Part shown: one piece after another, positions 1-8,462 of the stretch
How the letters are laid out: each line of letters starts with the position of its first letter
How positions within the stretch are numbered: the stretch's first letter is position 1
Assembly: GCA_003165415.1 (NCBI GenBank)
Contig: PLUC01000099.1
Coordinates: 1 to 35,222 of the forward strand
Direction of reading: 5' to 3'
DNA from: Holophagaceae bacterium
GTDB lineage: Bacteria; Acidobacteriota; Holophagae; Holophagales; Holophagaceae
DNA length: 35,222 nucleotides
Made by a program: the position numbers and the translations under genes
The notes under the pieces: model-generated
Told to the model about the DNA's origin: nothing
Seen by the model: only the letters and a program-made list of their open reading frames with translations
The model's database searches: none

Positions 1-19
1 TTTTTTTAACACAGTAGTA

Positions 20-280
20 CTAGCGCTCCGGCAGAAAGGCCAGCACCCAGTCCTGGTCCGATGGCCGCCAGTCTTCCTCCAGGGACCGCTCCAGGAGATC
101 CACGGAGTCCAGGAATCCGGCCTCAGGCTCCTGGTCCGGGCCGGAGGCGGGGACCTGGGAGCCGGCCGCCTCCAGGACCGCCTGCACTTCCTGCTGAAGG
201 GTCCAGCCATGGACGGCGGCCCGGGCCCGCAGTCCGGCCAGGAACGTGTCCTGCAGGTCTTCCACCGCCAACGTAGACAT
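20..280 (-). CDS. FitA/Arc-like ribbon-helix-helix antitoxin-type protein
   Basis: This 86-residue protein starts with a short beta-strand-like segment (STLAVEDL) followed by two helices rich in Ala, Arg and Glu. That is the layout of FitA/VapB-type ribbon-helix-helix antitoxins, in which a segment like LRARAAVHGWTLQQEV forms the DNA-binding dimer. The acidic C-terminal tail (about residues 48-86) would suit toxin binding. I chose the ATG at 280-278 because a GGGAGG Shine-Dalgarno site lies just upstream; an in-frame ATG at 304 has no such site. A PIN-domain toxin would be expected directly downstream on this strand, which is beyond the left edge; a GTG at 12-10 could be its start. Family assignment rests on the N-terminal pattern only. 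Confidence 0.55.
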   Translation of the reverse strand: MSTLAVEDLQDTFLAGLRARAAVHGWTLQQEVQAVLEAAGSQVPASGPDQEPEAGFLDSVDLLERSLEEDWRPSDQDWVLAFLPER

Positions 281-368
281 GATGACCTCCCATGGGATGT
301 CCACTTTGGGAGCATGGGCCGTGCCACGGGGCCTGCGGTACTATGCCAACTAATAACAATACTTAAAA

Positions 369-551
369 TTAACGGTTTGATTCCCGGCCGTGCTCTATTC
401 GGAACATGTGCCATTTCCGGCACAGTGCCGGCTGGCTCAGGAATGACCGCCGTTCCCACTGGAGGACGACCAGGAACCAGACCAGCGTCGCGACGGTCCC
501 GGCCACGCCGTAGGCCGCCAGATATCCTGCGCTTTGGATCCAGATGGGCAT
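369..551 (-). CDS. Small single-span membrane protein, unknown function
   Basis: A 60-residue frame has a very strong ribosome-binding site, AGGAGG, five bases before its ATG. Residues about 8-30 form one hydrophobic segment, followed by a basic tail (WERR, RKW, RIEHGR), so the protein probably spans the inner membrane once with the tail in the cytoplasm. I do not recognise a family. It lies 71 bases downstream of the next leftward gene and could be co-transcribed with it. The ribosome-binding site is the main reason to believe it is real. Confidence 0.5.
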   Translation of the reverse strand: MPIWIQSAGYLAAYGVAGTVATLVWFLVVLQWERRSFLSQPALCRKWHMFRIEHGRESNR

Positions 552-622
552 TTTCTCCTCCTGACGGTCGGTTGGTAACGTTGATCCCTGGTGAAAGCCT
601 CAGTGGACGGGGGCCACGGCCG

Positions 623-925
623 TCACCTCAGATCGCGGGACACGGGGGCGTTCGCGCCCAGCGGCTGGTCGATCCGCTCCCGCGCATTCCGGTGGTGCCC
701 CAGCCCGGAGAGATCGGGTCCCACGCCCATGGGCATCGGAAGCTTCGTTTCGATCCAGGAGGCCAGCATGCGGAGCTGCTCCGCCTGGAGCTTCAGCAGA
801 TTCTGCCACTGGGTCTGGCGCGCCAGATCAAGATTGTTCAGAAATACCTTCAACTCGGCCTTGCGGGCCACGGCACGGCCGGTTGCAGCGGGGATGCGGC
901 CATTTTCGGGATTCTGGTCTTTCAT
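623..925 (-). CDS. Hypothetical protein, about 100 residues, helical
   Basis: The frame reading MKDQNPENG has a GAGGTG ribosome-binding site seven bases upstream of the ATG at 925-923. Residues about 18-55 look like a long amphipathic helix rich in Leu, Gln and Lys, perhaps a coiled coil; the C-terminal half is low in predicted structure, rich in Gly, Pro and Arg. There is no signal peptide or membrane segment. No family is recognised. The frame stays open upstream through an AT-rich segment, but those codons look like leader rather than protein. It is the first of three leftward small genes at the window edge. Confidence 0.4.
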   Translation of the reverse strand: MKDQNPENGRIPAATGRAVARKAELKVFLNNLDLARQTQWQNLLKLQAEQLRMLASWIETKLPMPMGVGPDLSGLGHHRNARERIDQPLGANAPVSRDLR

Positions 926-1290
926 GGGGTAGCACCTCATTGGAGAACTGATGAATGTCAAAAGCATCAAATGCGCCAAGATGATAACCATTATATTTGT
1001 AATAATTAATGAGAAGTTCGTCGCTTTGAAGGCCGCCCTTCCATTCAAAACGAAAGGGTCTCACCCCCAACTCGAAGGACATTTCAGGGGCAGAGTTCAT
1101 TCCGGTCCGCGAGGAAAGGGATCTGGCGCAACGCGGGGTCTTGGTATAAGCAGCGCCAATAGGCCGATTTGAATATTCCTGGGTGGACAAGTCCTCCCAC
1201 CTGGCCGGGCGGGGCCATGGAAGAATATGGCCATCCACCGCACGTCCTGGAACACCGGAGTCTCCCGATTCCCCGCCGAGGTGCAAAAAA
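926..1290. other. Intergenic region with AT-rich patch, probably divergent promoters
   Basis: No gene is supported here. Bases about 945-1020 are markedly AT-rich compared with the rest of the window and lie between the leftward gene at 925 and the rightward Panacea gene at 1291. On the leftward strand a TATAAT is present (complement of about 992-997), with only a weak -35 sequence 17 bases before it. A frame on the leftward strand across about 925-1100 reads in a protein-like way (FRFEWKGGLQSDELLIN), but it has no ribosome-binding site and runs into the other gene out of frame, so it is at most a remnant. Confidence 0.4.
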
Positions 1291-1830
1291 ATGTCCACCT
1301 TCAACGAGAAAAAAGCGACCCAAGCCGCGGGACGGATGCTGGCGTTCTCCGGCAGGCGGATGAACGGCATGAAATTGAACAAGCTGCTGTACCTGGCCGA
1401 CCGCGAGGCCATCCTCCGCTGGGGCGACCCGGTCACGACCGACTGTTTCGTATTCATGAAGCACGGCCCGGTGCTGAGCCAGATCCACACCCTGATGGCG
1501 GAAGGGCATGACCCCAGGCTGGCGGCTTCGGTATGGAGCGCGGCCATTTCCCGGCCCCAGGACGGCGAGGTGGCGCTCCAGGGAACGACGGAATTCAGCC
1601 AGCTGTCCGGGGCGGAGTCGGACCTCCTGGGCGACGTCTTCCAGGAGCACGGATCCAGGACCCCCTGGGAACTGGCGGACTTGACCCGGCGCCTTCCGGA
1701 ATGGCGGGATCCCAAGGGGAGCGCCATCCCCTTCGGGGTCCGGGAGCTCCTGGCGGCATGCGGCGGACCCAGGACCCTTCCGGCCCAGGCTGAGGACGAA
1801 CCGGGGATCTCCCTGGTCTTCTGCTGGTGA
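1291..1830 (+). CDS. Panacea-domain (DUF4065, SocA-like) protein
   Basis: The 179-residue product matches the Panacea/DUF4065 pattern: an N-terminal helix, then [18 protein letters not shown] at about residues 31-48, followed by a segment ending in KHGPV and a C-terminal helical part. Panacea domains are known as antitoxins or proteolysis adaptors (SocA of Caulobacter, PanA of PanAT systems) and as phage-related GepA proteins. The ATG at 1291 is chosen because GAGGTG lies seven bases upstream; the longer frame from 1183 adds an arginine- and proline-rich stretch that looks untranslated. No obvious toxin gene sits beside it: the upstream gene is divergent and the next gene is metabolic. It could be a solitary Panacea protein or have lost its partner. 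Confidence 0.75.
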   Translation: MSTFNEKKATQAAGRMLAFSGRRMNGMKLNKLLYLADREAILRWGDPVTTDCFVFMKHGPVLSQIHTLMAEGHDPRLAASVWSAAISRPQDGEVALQGTTEFSQLSGAESDLLGDVFQEHGSRTPWELADLTRRLPEWRDPKGSAIPFGVRELLAACGGPRTLPAQAEDEPGISLVFCW

Positions 1831-1867
1831 GCCTTATACCGTCCCCCGATCTTTGACAAGGCCGCCC

Positions 1868-3172
1868 ATGTTCAGTCCCGACCGCGAATCCATGCACCCG
1901 TCCAGGCTCAAGCAACTCCAGCTGGAGCGCCTGCGCTGGTCGGTGCGCCATGCCTACGAGAACAACGCCCACTACCGCGGGACCTTCGCGGCGGCCGGGT
2001 TCCACCCGGACCAGGTGCGCAGCCTCGACGACCTGCGCCGGATTCCCTTCCTCACCAAGCAGGAGATGCGGGACAACTCTCCCTACGGCCTGTTCGCGGT
2101 GCCCATGAAGGACGTGGTCCGGGTGCACTCCTCCTCGGGCACCACGGGCCATGCCACGGTGGTGGGCTACACCCGGAACGACATCGAGCTGTGGTCCACC
2201 CTCATGGCGCGCACCATCGCCAGCGCGGGCGGCTCCGCCGAGGATGTGCTGCAGGTGGCCTACGGCTACGGGCTGTTCACCGGGGGCCTGGGGGCCCACT
2301 ACGGCGGGGAGAAGATCGGCGCCACCGTCATCCCCATCTCCGGCGGCAATACGGACCGGCAGCTCATGCTCATCCGGGACTTCGGCACCACCATGCTGGC
2401 CTGCACTCCTTCGTACGCCATCAACATGGCCGATTTCGCCGCCAGGCACATGCCGGAGTTCGACTTCCGCAAGACCAGGCTGCGCCGCGGCATCTTCGGC
2501 GCGGAACCCTGGACCGAGGCCATGCGCAAGGAGATCGAGTCCCGCCTGGGCATCGACGCCTACGACATCTACGGGCTCTCCGAGGTGATCGGTCCCGGCG
2601 TCTCCTGCGAATGTTCCGCCAAGAGCGGCCTGCACGTGTTCGAGGATCTCTTCCTGGTGGAGATCATCGACCCCGCCACCGGCGAGGTGCTGCCCGAGGG
2701 CTCCCAGGGGGAGATCGTCTACACCTCCCTCACCAAGGAGTGCTGCCCGGTTATCCGCTACCGCTCCCGGGACATCACCCGGCTCCACCGGGACGGATGC
2801 GCCTGCGGCCGCACCCTGGTGAAGATGGACAAGGTCTGCGGCCGCTCGGACGACATGCTCATCATCCGCGGGGTCAACGTGTTCCCCAGCCAGATCGAGG
2901 CCCTGCTGCTGGAGGTGGAGGGGGTGGAACCCCACTACCAGGTGGTGGTGGACCGGCGCGGGGCCCTGGACGACATCGAGGTCATGGTCGAGGTGGACGA
3001 GGCGATCTTCTCCGACGAGATGAAGGTCATGAACGCCCTGGCGGAAAAGATCGCCGCCCGCATGCGCAGCACCCTGGGCATCACCGCCAAGATCACCCTG
3101 GTGGAGCCGTCCAGCATCGAGCGCGGAGCCGGGAAAGCCAGGCGCGTCATCGACAAGCGCAAGCCGCAGTGA
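1868..3172 (+). CDS. paaK: Phenylacetate-CoA ligase
   Basis: This 434-residue adenylate-forming enzyme would activate phenylacetate or a related aryl acid to the CoA thioester using ATP in the cytoplasm. The ATP-binding loop SSSGTTG is at residues 88-94. The C-terminal hinge motif, from [20 protein letters not shown] at about 325-344, is characteristic of PaaK rather than of other acyl-CoA ligases. Length is normal for the family. An in-frame TTG at 1853 would add five residues; the ATG at 1868 with AAGG upstream is preferred. An ACT-domain gene follows after 10 bases, a pairing common in anaerobes where the ligase serves aromatic amino acid breakdown rather than the aerobic paa epoxide pathway. 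No paaABCDE genes are present. Exact substrate is not proven. Confidence 0.9.
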   Translation: MFSPDRESMHPSRLKQLQLERLRWSVRHAYENNAHYRGTFAAAGFHPDQVRSLDDLRRIPFLTKQEMRDNSPYGLFAVPMKDVVRVHSSSGTTGHATVVGYTRNDIELWSTLMARTIASAGGSAEDVLQVAYGYGLFTGGLGAHYGGEKIGATVIPISGGNTDRQLMLIRDFGTTMLACTPSYAINMADFAARHMPEFDFRKTRLRRGIFGAEPWTEAMRKEIESRLGIDAYDIYGLSEVIGPGVSCECSAKSGLHVFEDLFLVEIIDPATGEVLPEGSQGEIVYTSLTKECCPVIRYRSRDITRLHRDGCACGRTLVKMDKVCGRSDDMLIIRGVNVFPSQIEALLLEVEGVEPHYQVVVDRRGALDDIEVMVEVDEAIFSDEMKVMNALAEKIAARMRSTLGITAKITLVEPSSIERGAGKARRVIDKRKPQ

Positions 3173-3182
3173 GGGGCCGGAC

Positions 3183-3617
3183 ATGAACATCACCCAGATC
3201 TCCGTATTCCTCGAGAACCGGCCGAGCCGGCTGCGCCAGGTGCTGCAGGTCCTCGCGGACCGCTCCATCAACATCCAGACCCTCACCATCGCCGAGGTGA
3301 GCGATTTCGGGATCCTCCGCCTGATCGTGAACCAGCCCGAGGAGGCCTACGCGGCCCTGAAGGCCAGCCACATCACCTGCTCCCGCACCGAAGTGCTGGC
3401 CGTGGCCCTGGAGGACACCCCCGGCGCGCTCCTGCGGCTCATCGACGTCTTCAGCAGCCGGCGCCAGATCAACATCGACTACATGTACGCCTTCGTGGAC
3501 CGGCGCGACGCCCACTCCATCATGATCTTCCGCTTCGAGGACATCGAAGCCGCCAAGCAGGCCTTGGCCGAGGAAGGCTACACCGTCCTGAAGCAGGCCG
3601 AGGTACTGGGCCAATAG
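3183..3617 (+). CDS. Tandem ACT-domain protein
   Basis: The 144-residue protein consists of two ACT domains, about residues 3-67 and 70-138, each with the beta-alpha-beta start typical of ACT modules (ISVFLENRPSRLRQVL and LAVALEDTPGALLRLI). ACT domains bind amino acids and regulate enzymes allosterically. There is no catalytic domain. Its start lies 10 bases after the paaK stop, so the two are almost surely co-transcribed. Proteins of this type beside phenylacetate-CoA ligases are common in anaerobic bacteria and archaea; a role in sensing an aromatic amino acid and adjusting the ligase or its pathway is inference. The next gene, hutI, appears to have its own promoter. Confidence 0.85.
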   Translation: MNITQISVFLENRPSRLRQVLQVLADRSINIQTLTIAEVSDFGILRLIVNQPEEAYAALKASHITCSRTEVLAVALEDTPGALLRLIDVFSSRRQINIDYMYAFVDRRDAHSIMIFRFEDIEAAKQALAEEGYTVLKQAEVLGQ

Positions 3618-3625
3618 CTTTGCGC

Positions 3626-3661
3626 TTGACCGCTGTATCATGCCCCATATACAAGTATGGG
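3626..3661 (+). promoter_or_regulatory. Likely sigma-70 promoter of the hut operon with overlapping palindrome
   Basis: TTGACC at 3626-3631 and TATACA at 3648-3653 are spaced by 16 bases, a good sigma-70 match, and lie 25 bases before the hutI start. The -10 box is embedded in an inverted repeat, CCCATA at 3644-3649 and TATGGG at 3656-3661, separated by six bases. The right side (TATACAAGTAT) resembles half of the operator described for the histidine repressor HutC, but the left half does not match, so regulation by a HutC-like repressor is only a suggestion. No hutC gene is in the window. Confidence 0.5.
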
Positions 3662-3678
3662 CAGCGAGGCGGTAGAGC

Positions 3679-4884
3679 ATGACCACAAGCGCAGTCATCG
3701 TGAACCTGGCGGGGGTGGTCACTCCCGATCCCGCCCGGCCCTGGGTGGTGGACTGCTTCGAGAACGCGGCCATCGCCCTGGACGGAGGGCGCGTCGCCTG
3801 GCTGGGGCGGGCTGTGGACCTGCCGGCCCGATGGCGGGACCGTGAGCGGGTGGACGGCAAGGGGGGGTGGGCCTCGCCGGGCTTCGTGGACGGGCACACA
3901 CACCTGCTGTTCGGCGGGGACCGCAGCCAGGAATTCAACCGGCGCCTGCACGGCGCGAGCTACGCCCAGATCGCCGCGGAGGGGGGCGGGATCCGGGAGA
4001 CGGTGCGGGCCACCCGCCAGGCCAGCCTGGAGGAGCTGGTGGCCCTGGGCGAGGAGCGGCTGGACAAGCTGCGCCGCAAGGGGGTGGTCCACCTGGAGGC
4101 GAAGACCGGCTACGGGCTCTCCCTGGAAGCGGAGCTGAGGCTCCTGGAGGCCTACGGCGAGCTGAAACGGCGGGGCTGGAGCCTGGACGTCACCCTCATG
4201 CCCGCCCACGATGTTCCCGAGGAATTCCAGGGAGACCCGGCCGGCTACGCCAGGGTCGTGGCGGAAGCGTGGCAGCCCGAGCTGGTGCGGCGCCACCCCG
4301 GCGTGGCCGGGTTCTGCGATGTGTTCGTGGAGAAGGGCGTGTTCACCGCGGAGCAGGGCCGGATGGTGCTCCAGTCGGGGAAAGCGCTGGGGCTGGTCCC
4401 CAGGATCCACGCCGACGAGTTCGGCTCCACCGGCGGCGCCGAACTGGCCGCGGAGCTGGGCGCGGCCAGCGCGGACCACCTGATGTTCGCCTCGGACCGG
4501 GGCATCCGGGCCATGGCCCAGGCCGGGGTGACCGCCACCCTGCTCCCGGCCACCACGCTGTTCCTGGGCATGCGCGACTGGGCCCCGGCGCGGAAGATGA
4601 TCGAGGCCGGCTGCCGGGTGGCCCTGGCCTCGGACTTCAACCCCGGATCCTGCGCCTGCCTGGACCCCCTGCTGATCCTGCGCCTGGGCTGCCTGCAGCT
4701 GGGCATGACCTTCGAGGAGGCGCTCACCGCCATGACCCTGCATCCGGCCCGCAGCCTGGGCCGCGCCGACCTGGGCCACCTGCACCCGGGCGCCCTGGGC
4801 CCGGTGCTGATCTGGCAGGTCAAACACCCCCTGGACCTGGTCTACTGGATGGGCGAAGCGTTCGTTCCGGAAATCGTGGTCTGA
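3679..4884 (+). CDS. hutI: Imidazolonepropionase
   Basis: This 401-residue amidohydrolase opens the ring of 4-imidazolone-5-propionate to give N-formimino-L-glutamate, the third step of histidine degradation. The metal-binding pair H73-T-H75 (in GHTHLLFGG), H244 with E247 (HADEF), H267 (SADHLM) and D319 (SDFNPG) are all present in the order expected for HutI. Length is normal. The start at 3679 follows GAGGCGG. It leads a three-gene unit with ftcD (18-base gap) and hutU, read from the promoter at 3626. The gene order hutI-ftcD-hutU places the later enzyme first. No histidine ammonia-lyase gene is beside it. Confidence 0.95.
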   Translation: MTTSAVIVNLAGVVTPDPARPWVVDCFENAAIALDGGRVAWLGRAVDLPARWRDRERVDGKGGWASPGFVDGHTHLLFGGDRSQEFNRRLHGASYAQIAAEGGGIRETVRATRQASLEELVALGEERLDKLRRKGVVHLEAKTGYGLSLEAELRLLEAYGELKRRGWSLDVTLMPAHDVPEEFQGDPAGYARVVAEAWQPELVRRHPGVAGFCDVFVEKGVFTAEQGRMVLQSGKALGLVPRIHADEFGSTGGAELAAELGAASADHLMFASDRGIRAMAQAGVTATLLPATTLFLGMRDWAPARKMIEAGCRVALASDFNPGSCACLDPLLILRLGCLQLGMTFEEALTAMTLHPARSLGRADLGHLHPGALGPVLIWQVKHPLDLVYWMGEAFVPEIVV

Positions 4885-4902
4885 ATCTTTTCGAGGTCCC
4901 GC

Positions 4903-6750
4903 ATGGCCCTGCGCGTGGTCGAATGTGTTCCAAACTTTTCCGAAGGGCGCGACCTGGCCAGGATCAAGGCCATCACCGACGCCATCGAGGCCGTCCCGGG
5001 GGTGAAGCTCCTGGACGTGGACCCCGGGGCCGACACCAACCGCACCGTGGTCACCTTCGTGGGCGATCCGGACAGCGTGGCCGAGGCCGCCTTCCAGGCG
5101 GTGAGGACCGCGGCCCAGGTGCTGGACATGACCAGCCACCACGGCGCCCATCCGCGCATGGGCGCCACCGACGTCTGCCCCTTCGTGCCGGTGGAGGGCG
5201 TCAGCCTCGACGACTGCGCGGAACTGGCGCGCCGGCTGGGCCGGCGCGTGGGCGAGGAGCTGGGCCTTCCGGTCTACCTGTACGAGCACGCCGCCAGCCG
5301 CCCCGAGCGCCGCAACCTCGCGGCGGTGCGCCAGGGCGAGTACGAGGGCCTGGCCGAGAAGGTGAAGGACCCCAGGTGGGCCCCCGATTTCGGCCCCGCC
5401 GCCTTCCATGCCCGGGCCGGGGCGCTCATCACCGGCGCCCGGGAGTTCCTGATCGCCTACAACATCACTCTCAACAGCCGGGACAAGGCCCACGCCACCG
5501 ACATCGCCTTCGAGCTGCGGGAGAAGGGCCGGGTGGCCCGGCGCGGCCAGACCAGCCCCTTCTATGGCAGCGGCAGGGAGCTGCGCTATGCCGAGGGCTG
5601 CTTCCCCTGCGGCAACTGCGGCCACGACGCCGCCGACCTCGAGGCCCTGGAGGCCCACTGCCGGGAGGAGCACGGCTACGACCTGCGCCGACTGCTGGCC
5701 CTCAACGGCATCGACGCCGGCGAGGGCGTGGCCGGCCGGCAGGCGTACCGGGCGGGGCTGTTCCCGCACTGCAAGGCCATCGGCTGGTACGTGGACAGCT
5801 ACAAGCGGGCCCAGCTTTCCATCAACCTCACCGACTACAAGGCCACCGCGCCGCACACGGTGCTGGAGGCGGCCCGCGGGCTGGCCCGGGAGCGGGGCCT
5901 GGTGGTGACCGGCAGCGAGATCGTGGGGCTGGTGCCCTTCCAGGCGCTGTACCAGGCGGGCCAGTTCTACCTGCGCCGGCAGCTCAAGTCGCCGTTCGTG
6001 CCGGTGCCCGACGTGCTGGAGTGCGCGGTGTTCTCCATGGGGCTGGCGGACGTGGCGCCCTTCGACCCCGTGAAGAAGGTCCTGGGCCTCCCCAGGGTGC
6101 CTTCGAAGGGCCTCATGGCCATGGTCTGCGCCGACTTCGTGGACGAGGTGAGCCGGGACACCCCGGCCCCGGGCGGCGGCTCCATCGCGGCCCTGTCCGG
6201 CGCGCTGGGCGCGGCCCTGGCCGCCATGGTGGCGAACCTGGCTCTGGGCCGGAAGGGGGATGAGGACCGCCTGCTCGCCGCCGCGGAGACCGCCCAGCGC
6301 GCCAAGGACCGGCTGGTCCTGGCCGTGGACGAGGACACCAGCGCCTTCAACGCCTACATGGAAGCGCGCCGCCTGCCCCAGGGCACCCCCGGGGAGAAGG
6401 CCGGGCGCGAAGCGGCCATGCAGCAGGGGCTCAAGGCCGCGGTGGCGGTGCCCTGGAGCACCGCCCAGGCCTGCTTCGAGGTCCTCGCCGCCGCCGACCT
6501 GGCCATGCGCCACGGCAACCCAGCCTCCATCACCGACGCCATGCAGGGCGTGCAGATGGGCTTCGCCGGCCTGCGCGGGGGCATCTGGAACGTGATGATC
6601 AACCTCAAGGACATCACCGACGGGGCCTTCAGGGCGGAAATGCAGGCGAACTGCGCGGAGCTGCTGGCCCGAGCCAGGGCCCTGGCCGAGTCCGCCACCG
6701 CCTACGGGGACGCCGCGCTGGAGAAGCTGCACGCTGGAGGAAAACCTTGA
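4903..6750 (+). CDS. ftcD: Glutamate formimidoyltransferase fused to formimino-THF cyclodeaminase, with zinc-finger-like insertion
   Basis: The 615-residue protein carries the formiminotransferase module from the N-terminus ([11 protein letters not shown] at 7-17; [12 protein letters not shown] at about 77-88) and a C-terminal cyclodeaminase module (residues about 405-610) with its signature PAPGGGS at 421-427. It transfers the formimino group from formiminoglutamate to tetrahydrofolate, releasing glutamate, then deaminates the product to methenyl-THF. Between the two transferase subdomains, residues about 228-270 form an insertion with C236-x2-C239-x12-H252-x4-H257, exact C2H2 zinc-finger spacing, plus extra C233, H241 and C253. 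Its stop overlaps the hutU start (TGATG), which implies translational coupling. The fused form means this organism uses the folate route and needs no hutG or hutF. Confidence 0.92.
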   Translation: MALRVVECVPNFSEGRDLARIKAITDAIEAVPGVKLLDVDPGADTNRTVVTFVGDPDSVAEAAFQAVRTAAQVLDMTSHHGAHPRMGATDVCPFVPVEGVSLDDCAELARRLGRRVGEELGLPVYLYEHAASRPERRNLAAVRQGEYEGLAEKVKDPRWAPDFGPAAFHARAGALITGAREFLIAYNITLNSRDKAHATDIAFELREKGRVARRGQTSPFYGSGRELRYAEGCFPCGNCGHDAADLEALEAHCREEHGYDLRRLLALNGIDAGEGVAGRQAYRAGLFPHCKAIGWYVDSYKRAQLSINLTDYKATAPHTVLEAARGLARERGLVVTGSEIVGLVPFQALYQAGQFYLRRQLKSPFVPVPDVLECAVFSMGLADVAPFDPVKKVLGLPRVPSKGLMAMVCADFVDEVSRDTPAPGGGSIAALSGALGAALAAMVANLALGRKGDEDRLLAAAETAQRAKDRLVLAVDEDTSAFNAYMEARRLPQGTPGEKAGREAAMQQGLKAAVAVPWSTAQACFEVLAAADLAMRHGNPASITDAMQGVQMGFAGLRGGIWNVMINLKDITDGAFRAEMQANCAELLARARALAESATAYGDAALEKLHAGGKP

Positions 6751-8444
6751 TGAACGCCGACCTCAACTCCCGCCGGGACGAAAGCCGCGTCATCCGCGCG
6801 CCCAGGGGCCCCGAAAAGACCTGCAAGAGCTGGCTGACCGAGGCGGCCTACCGCATGATCCAGAACAACCTCGACCCGGAGGTGGCGGAGAACCCCAAGA
6901 GCCTGGTCATCTACGGCGGCATCGGCCGCGCCGCCCGGAACTGGCCCTGCTTCGACGCGATCCTGGAGGCGCTCAGGAACCTGGAGGACGACGAGACCCT
7001 GCTGATCCAGTCCGGCAAGCCCGTGGGCGTGTTCAGGACCCACAGCGACGCGCCCCGGGTGCTCATCGCCAATTCCAACCTGGTGCCGCGGTGGGCCACC
7101 TGGGAGCACTTCCACGAACTGGACCGCAAGGGTCTGTTCATGTACGGCCAGATGACCGCCGGCTCCTGGATCTACATCGGCGCCCAGGGCATCGTCCAGG
7201 GCACCTTCGAGACCTTCGCCGAGGCCGGGCGGCAGCACTACGGGGGCGACTGGGCCGGGCGCTGGATCCTCACCGCCGGCCTGGGCGGCATGGGCGGCGC
7301 CCAGCCCCTGGCCGCGACCCTGGCCGGCGCTGTCTCCCTGAACGTGGAGTGCCAGCAGAGCAGCATCGACTTCCGCCTGCGCACCCGCTACCTGGACGTG
7401 CAGGCCGCGGACCTGGAGGACGCCCTGCGCCTGGTCAGGCATCACTGCGGGCGCCGGGAGGCGGTGTCCGTCGGGCTGCTGGGCAACGCGGCGGAAGTGC
7501 TGCCCGAACTGGCCAGGCGGGCCGCCGCGGGGGGCCTGCGCCCCGACCTGGTGACCGACCAGACCTCGGCCCATGACCTGATCAACGGCTACCTGCCCGT
7601 GGGCTGGAGCGTGGCCCAGTGGAAGGCCGCCCAGGCCGACCCCGCCCAGCATGCCGGCCTCGCCGGGGAGGCGGGCCGGTCCTGCGCCGTGCACGTGCGG
7701 ACCATGCTGGCGTTCCAGGCCATGGGCATCCCCGTGGTGGACTACGGCAACAACATCCGGCAGGTGGCCAAGGACCACGGCGTGGCCAACGCCTTCGACT
7801 TCCCCGGGTTCGTGCCCGCCTACATCCGGCCGCTGTTCTGCGCGGGCAAGGGTCCTTTCCGCTGGGTGGCCCTGTCCGGCGACCCCGAGGACATCTACCG
7901 CACCGACGCCAGGATCAAGGAGCTGTTCCCCGGCAACGGCCACGTCCACCGCTGGCTGGAGATGGCCCGGGAGCGCATCAGCTTCCAGGGCCTGCCCGCC
8001 CGGATCTGCTGGCTGGGCCTGGGCGAGCGCCACCTGGCCGGCCTGGCCTTCAACGAGATGGTCCGCACCGGCGAGCTCAAGGCTCCCATCGTCATCGGCC
8101 GGGACCACCTGGACACCGGCTCCGTGGCCAGCCCCAACCGCGAGACCGAAGCCATGCGCGACGGTACGGACGCCGTGTCCGACTGGCCCCTGCTGAACGC
8201 TCTGCTGAGCACCGCCGGCGGCGCCACCTGGGTGTCGTTCCACCATGGCGGGGGCGTGGGCATGGGCTTCTCCCAGCACGCCGGCCTGGTCATCGTCGCC
8301 GACGGCACCGACGCCGCGGCCCGGCGGCTGGAGCGGGTCCTGTGGAACGACCCGGCCTCCGGCGTCATGCGCCACGCCGACGCCGGCTACGAGCTGGCCC
8401 GGGACTGCGCCCGGGCCAACGGGCTGAACCTGCCCATGATTTAG
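6750..8444 (+). CDS. hutU: Urocanate hydratase
   Basis: The 564-residue enzyme converts urocanate to 4-imidazolone-5-propionate using a tightly bound NAD+ as electrophile. The N-terminal NAD-fold region contains [12 protein letters not shown] and the family signature [11 protein letters not shown] begins at residue 500, after H498-H499; NNIRQVAKD and the DHLDTGS loop are also conserved. Length is typical for HutU. I chose the ATG at 6750 that overlaps the ftcD stop and has GGAGG upstream in the ftcD tail; an in-frame TTG immediately before it is less likely. It is the last gene of the hut unit, with the convergent hyi stop codon 18 bases downstream and no clear hairpin terminator between them. 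Confidence 0.96.
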   Translation: MNADLNSRRDESRVIRAPRGPEKTCKSWLTEAAYRMIQNNLDPEVAENPKSLVIYGGIGRAARNWPCFDAILEALRNLEDDETLLIQSGKPVGVFRTHSDAPRVLIANSNLVPRWATWEHFHELDRKGLFMYGQMTAGSWIYIGAQGIVQGTFETFAEAGRQHYGGDWAGRWILTAGLGGMGGAQPLAATLAGAVSLNVECQQSSIDFRLRTRYLDVQAADLEDALRLVRHHCGRREAVSVGLLGNAAEVLPELARRAAAGGLRPDLVTDQTSAHDLINGYLPVGWSVAQWKAAQADPAQHAGLAGEAGRSCAVHVRTMLAFQAMGIPVVDYGNNIRQVAKDHGVANAFDFPGFVPAYIRPLFCAGKGPFRWVALSGDPEDIYRTDARIKELFPGNGHVHRWLEMARERISFQGLPARICWLGLGERHLAGLAFNEMVRTGELKAPIVIGRDHLDTGSVASPNRETEAMRDGTDAVSDWPLLNALLSTAGGATWVSFHHGGGVGMGFSQHAGLVIVADGTDAAARRLERVLWNDPASGVMRHADAGYELARDCARANGLNLPMI

Positions 8445-8462
8445 CAGCCGTTACGGACGGTA

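Noticed and set aside
951-1172. A 73-codon rightward frame before the Panacea gene that might encode its toxin partner
   Set aside because: No ribosome-binding site; the hydrophobic start comes from the AT-rich patch and the rest is random-looking. It also ends over 100 bases before the Panacea gene, unlike known PanAT pairs.
3520-6732. A 1070-codon open frame on the leftward strand
   Set aside because: It runs antisense to hutI and ftcD, is made of Gly/Gln/His/Arg/Ala-rich low-complexity sequence typical of the complement of GC-rich genes, and has no domain.
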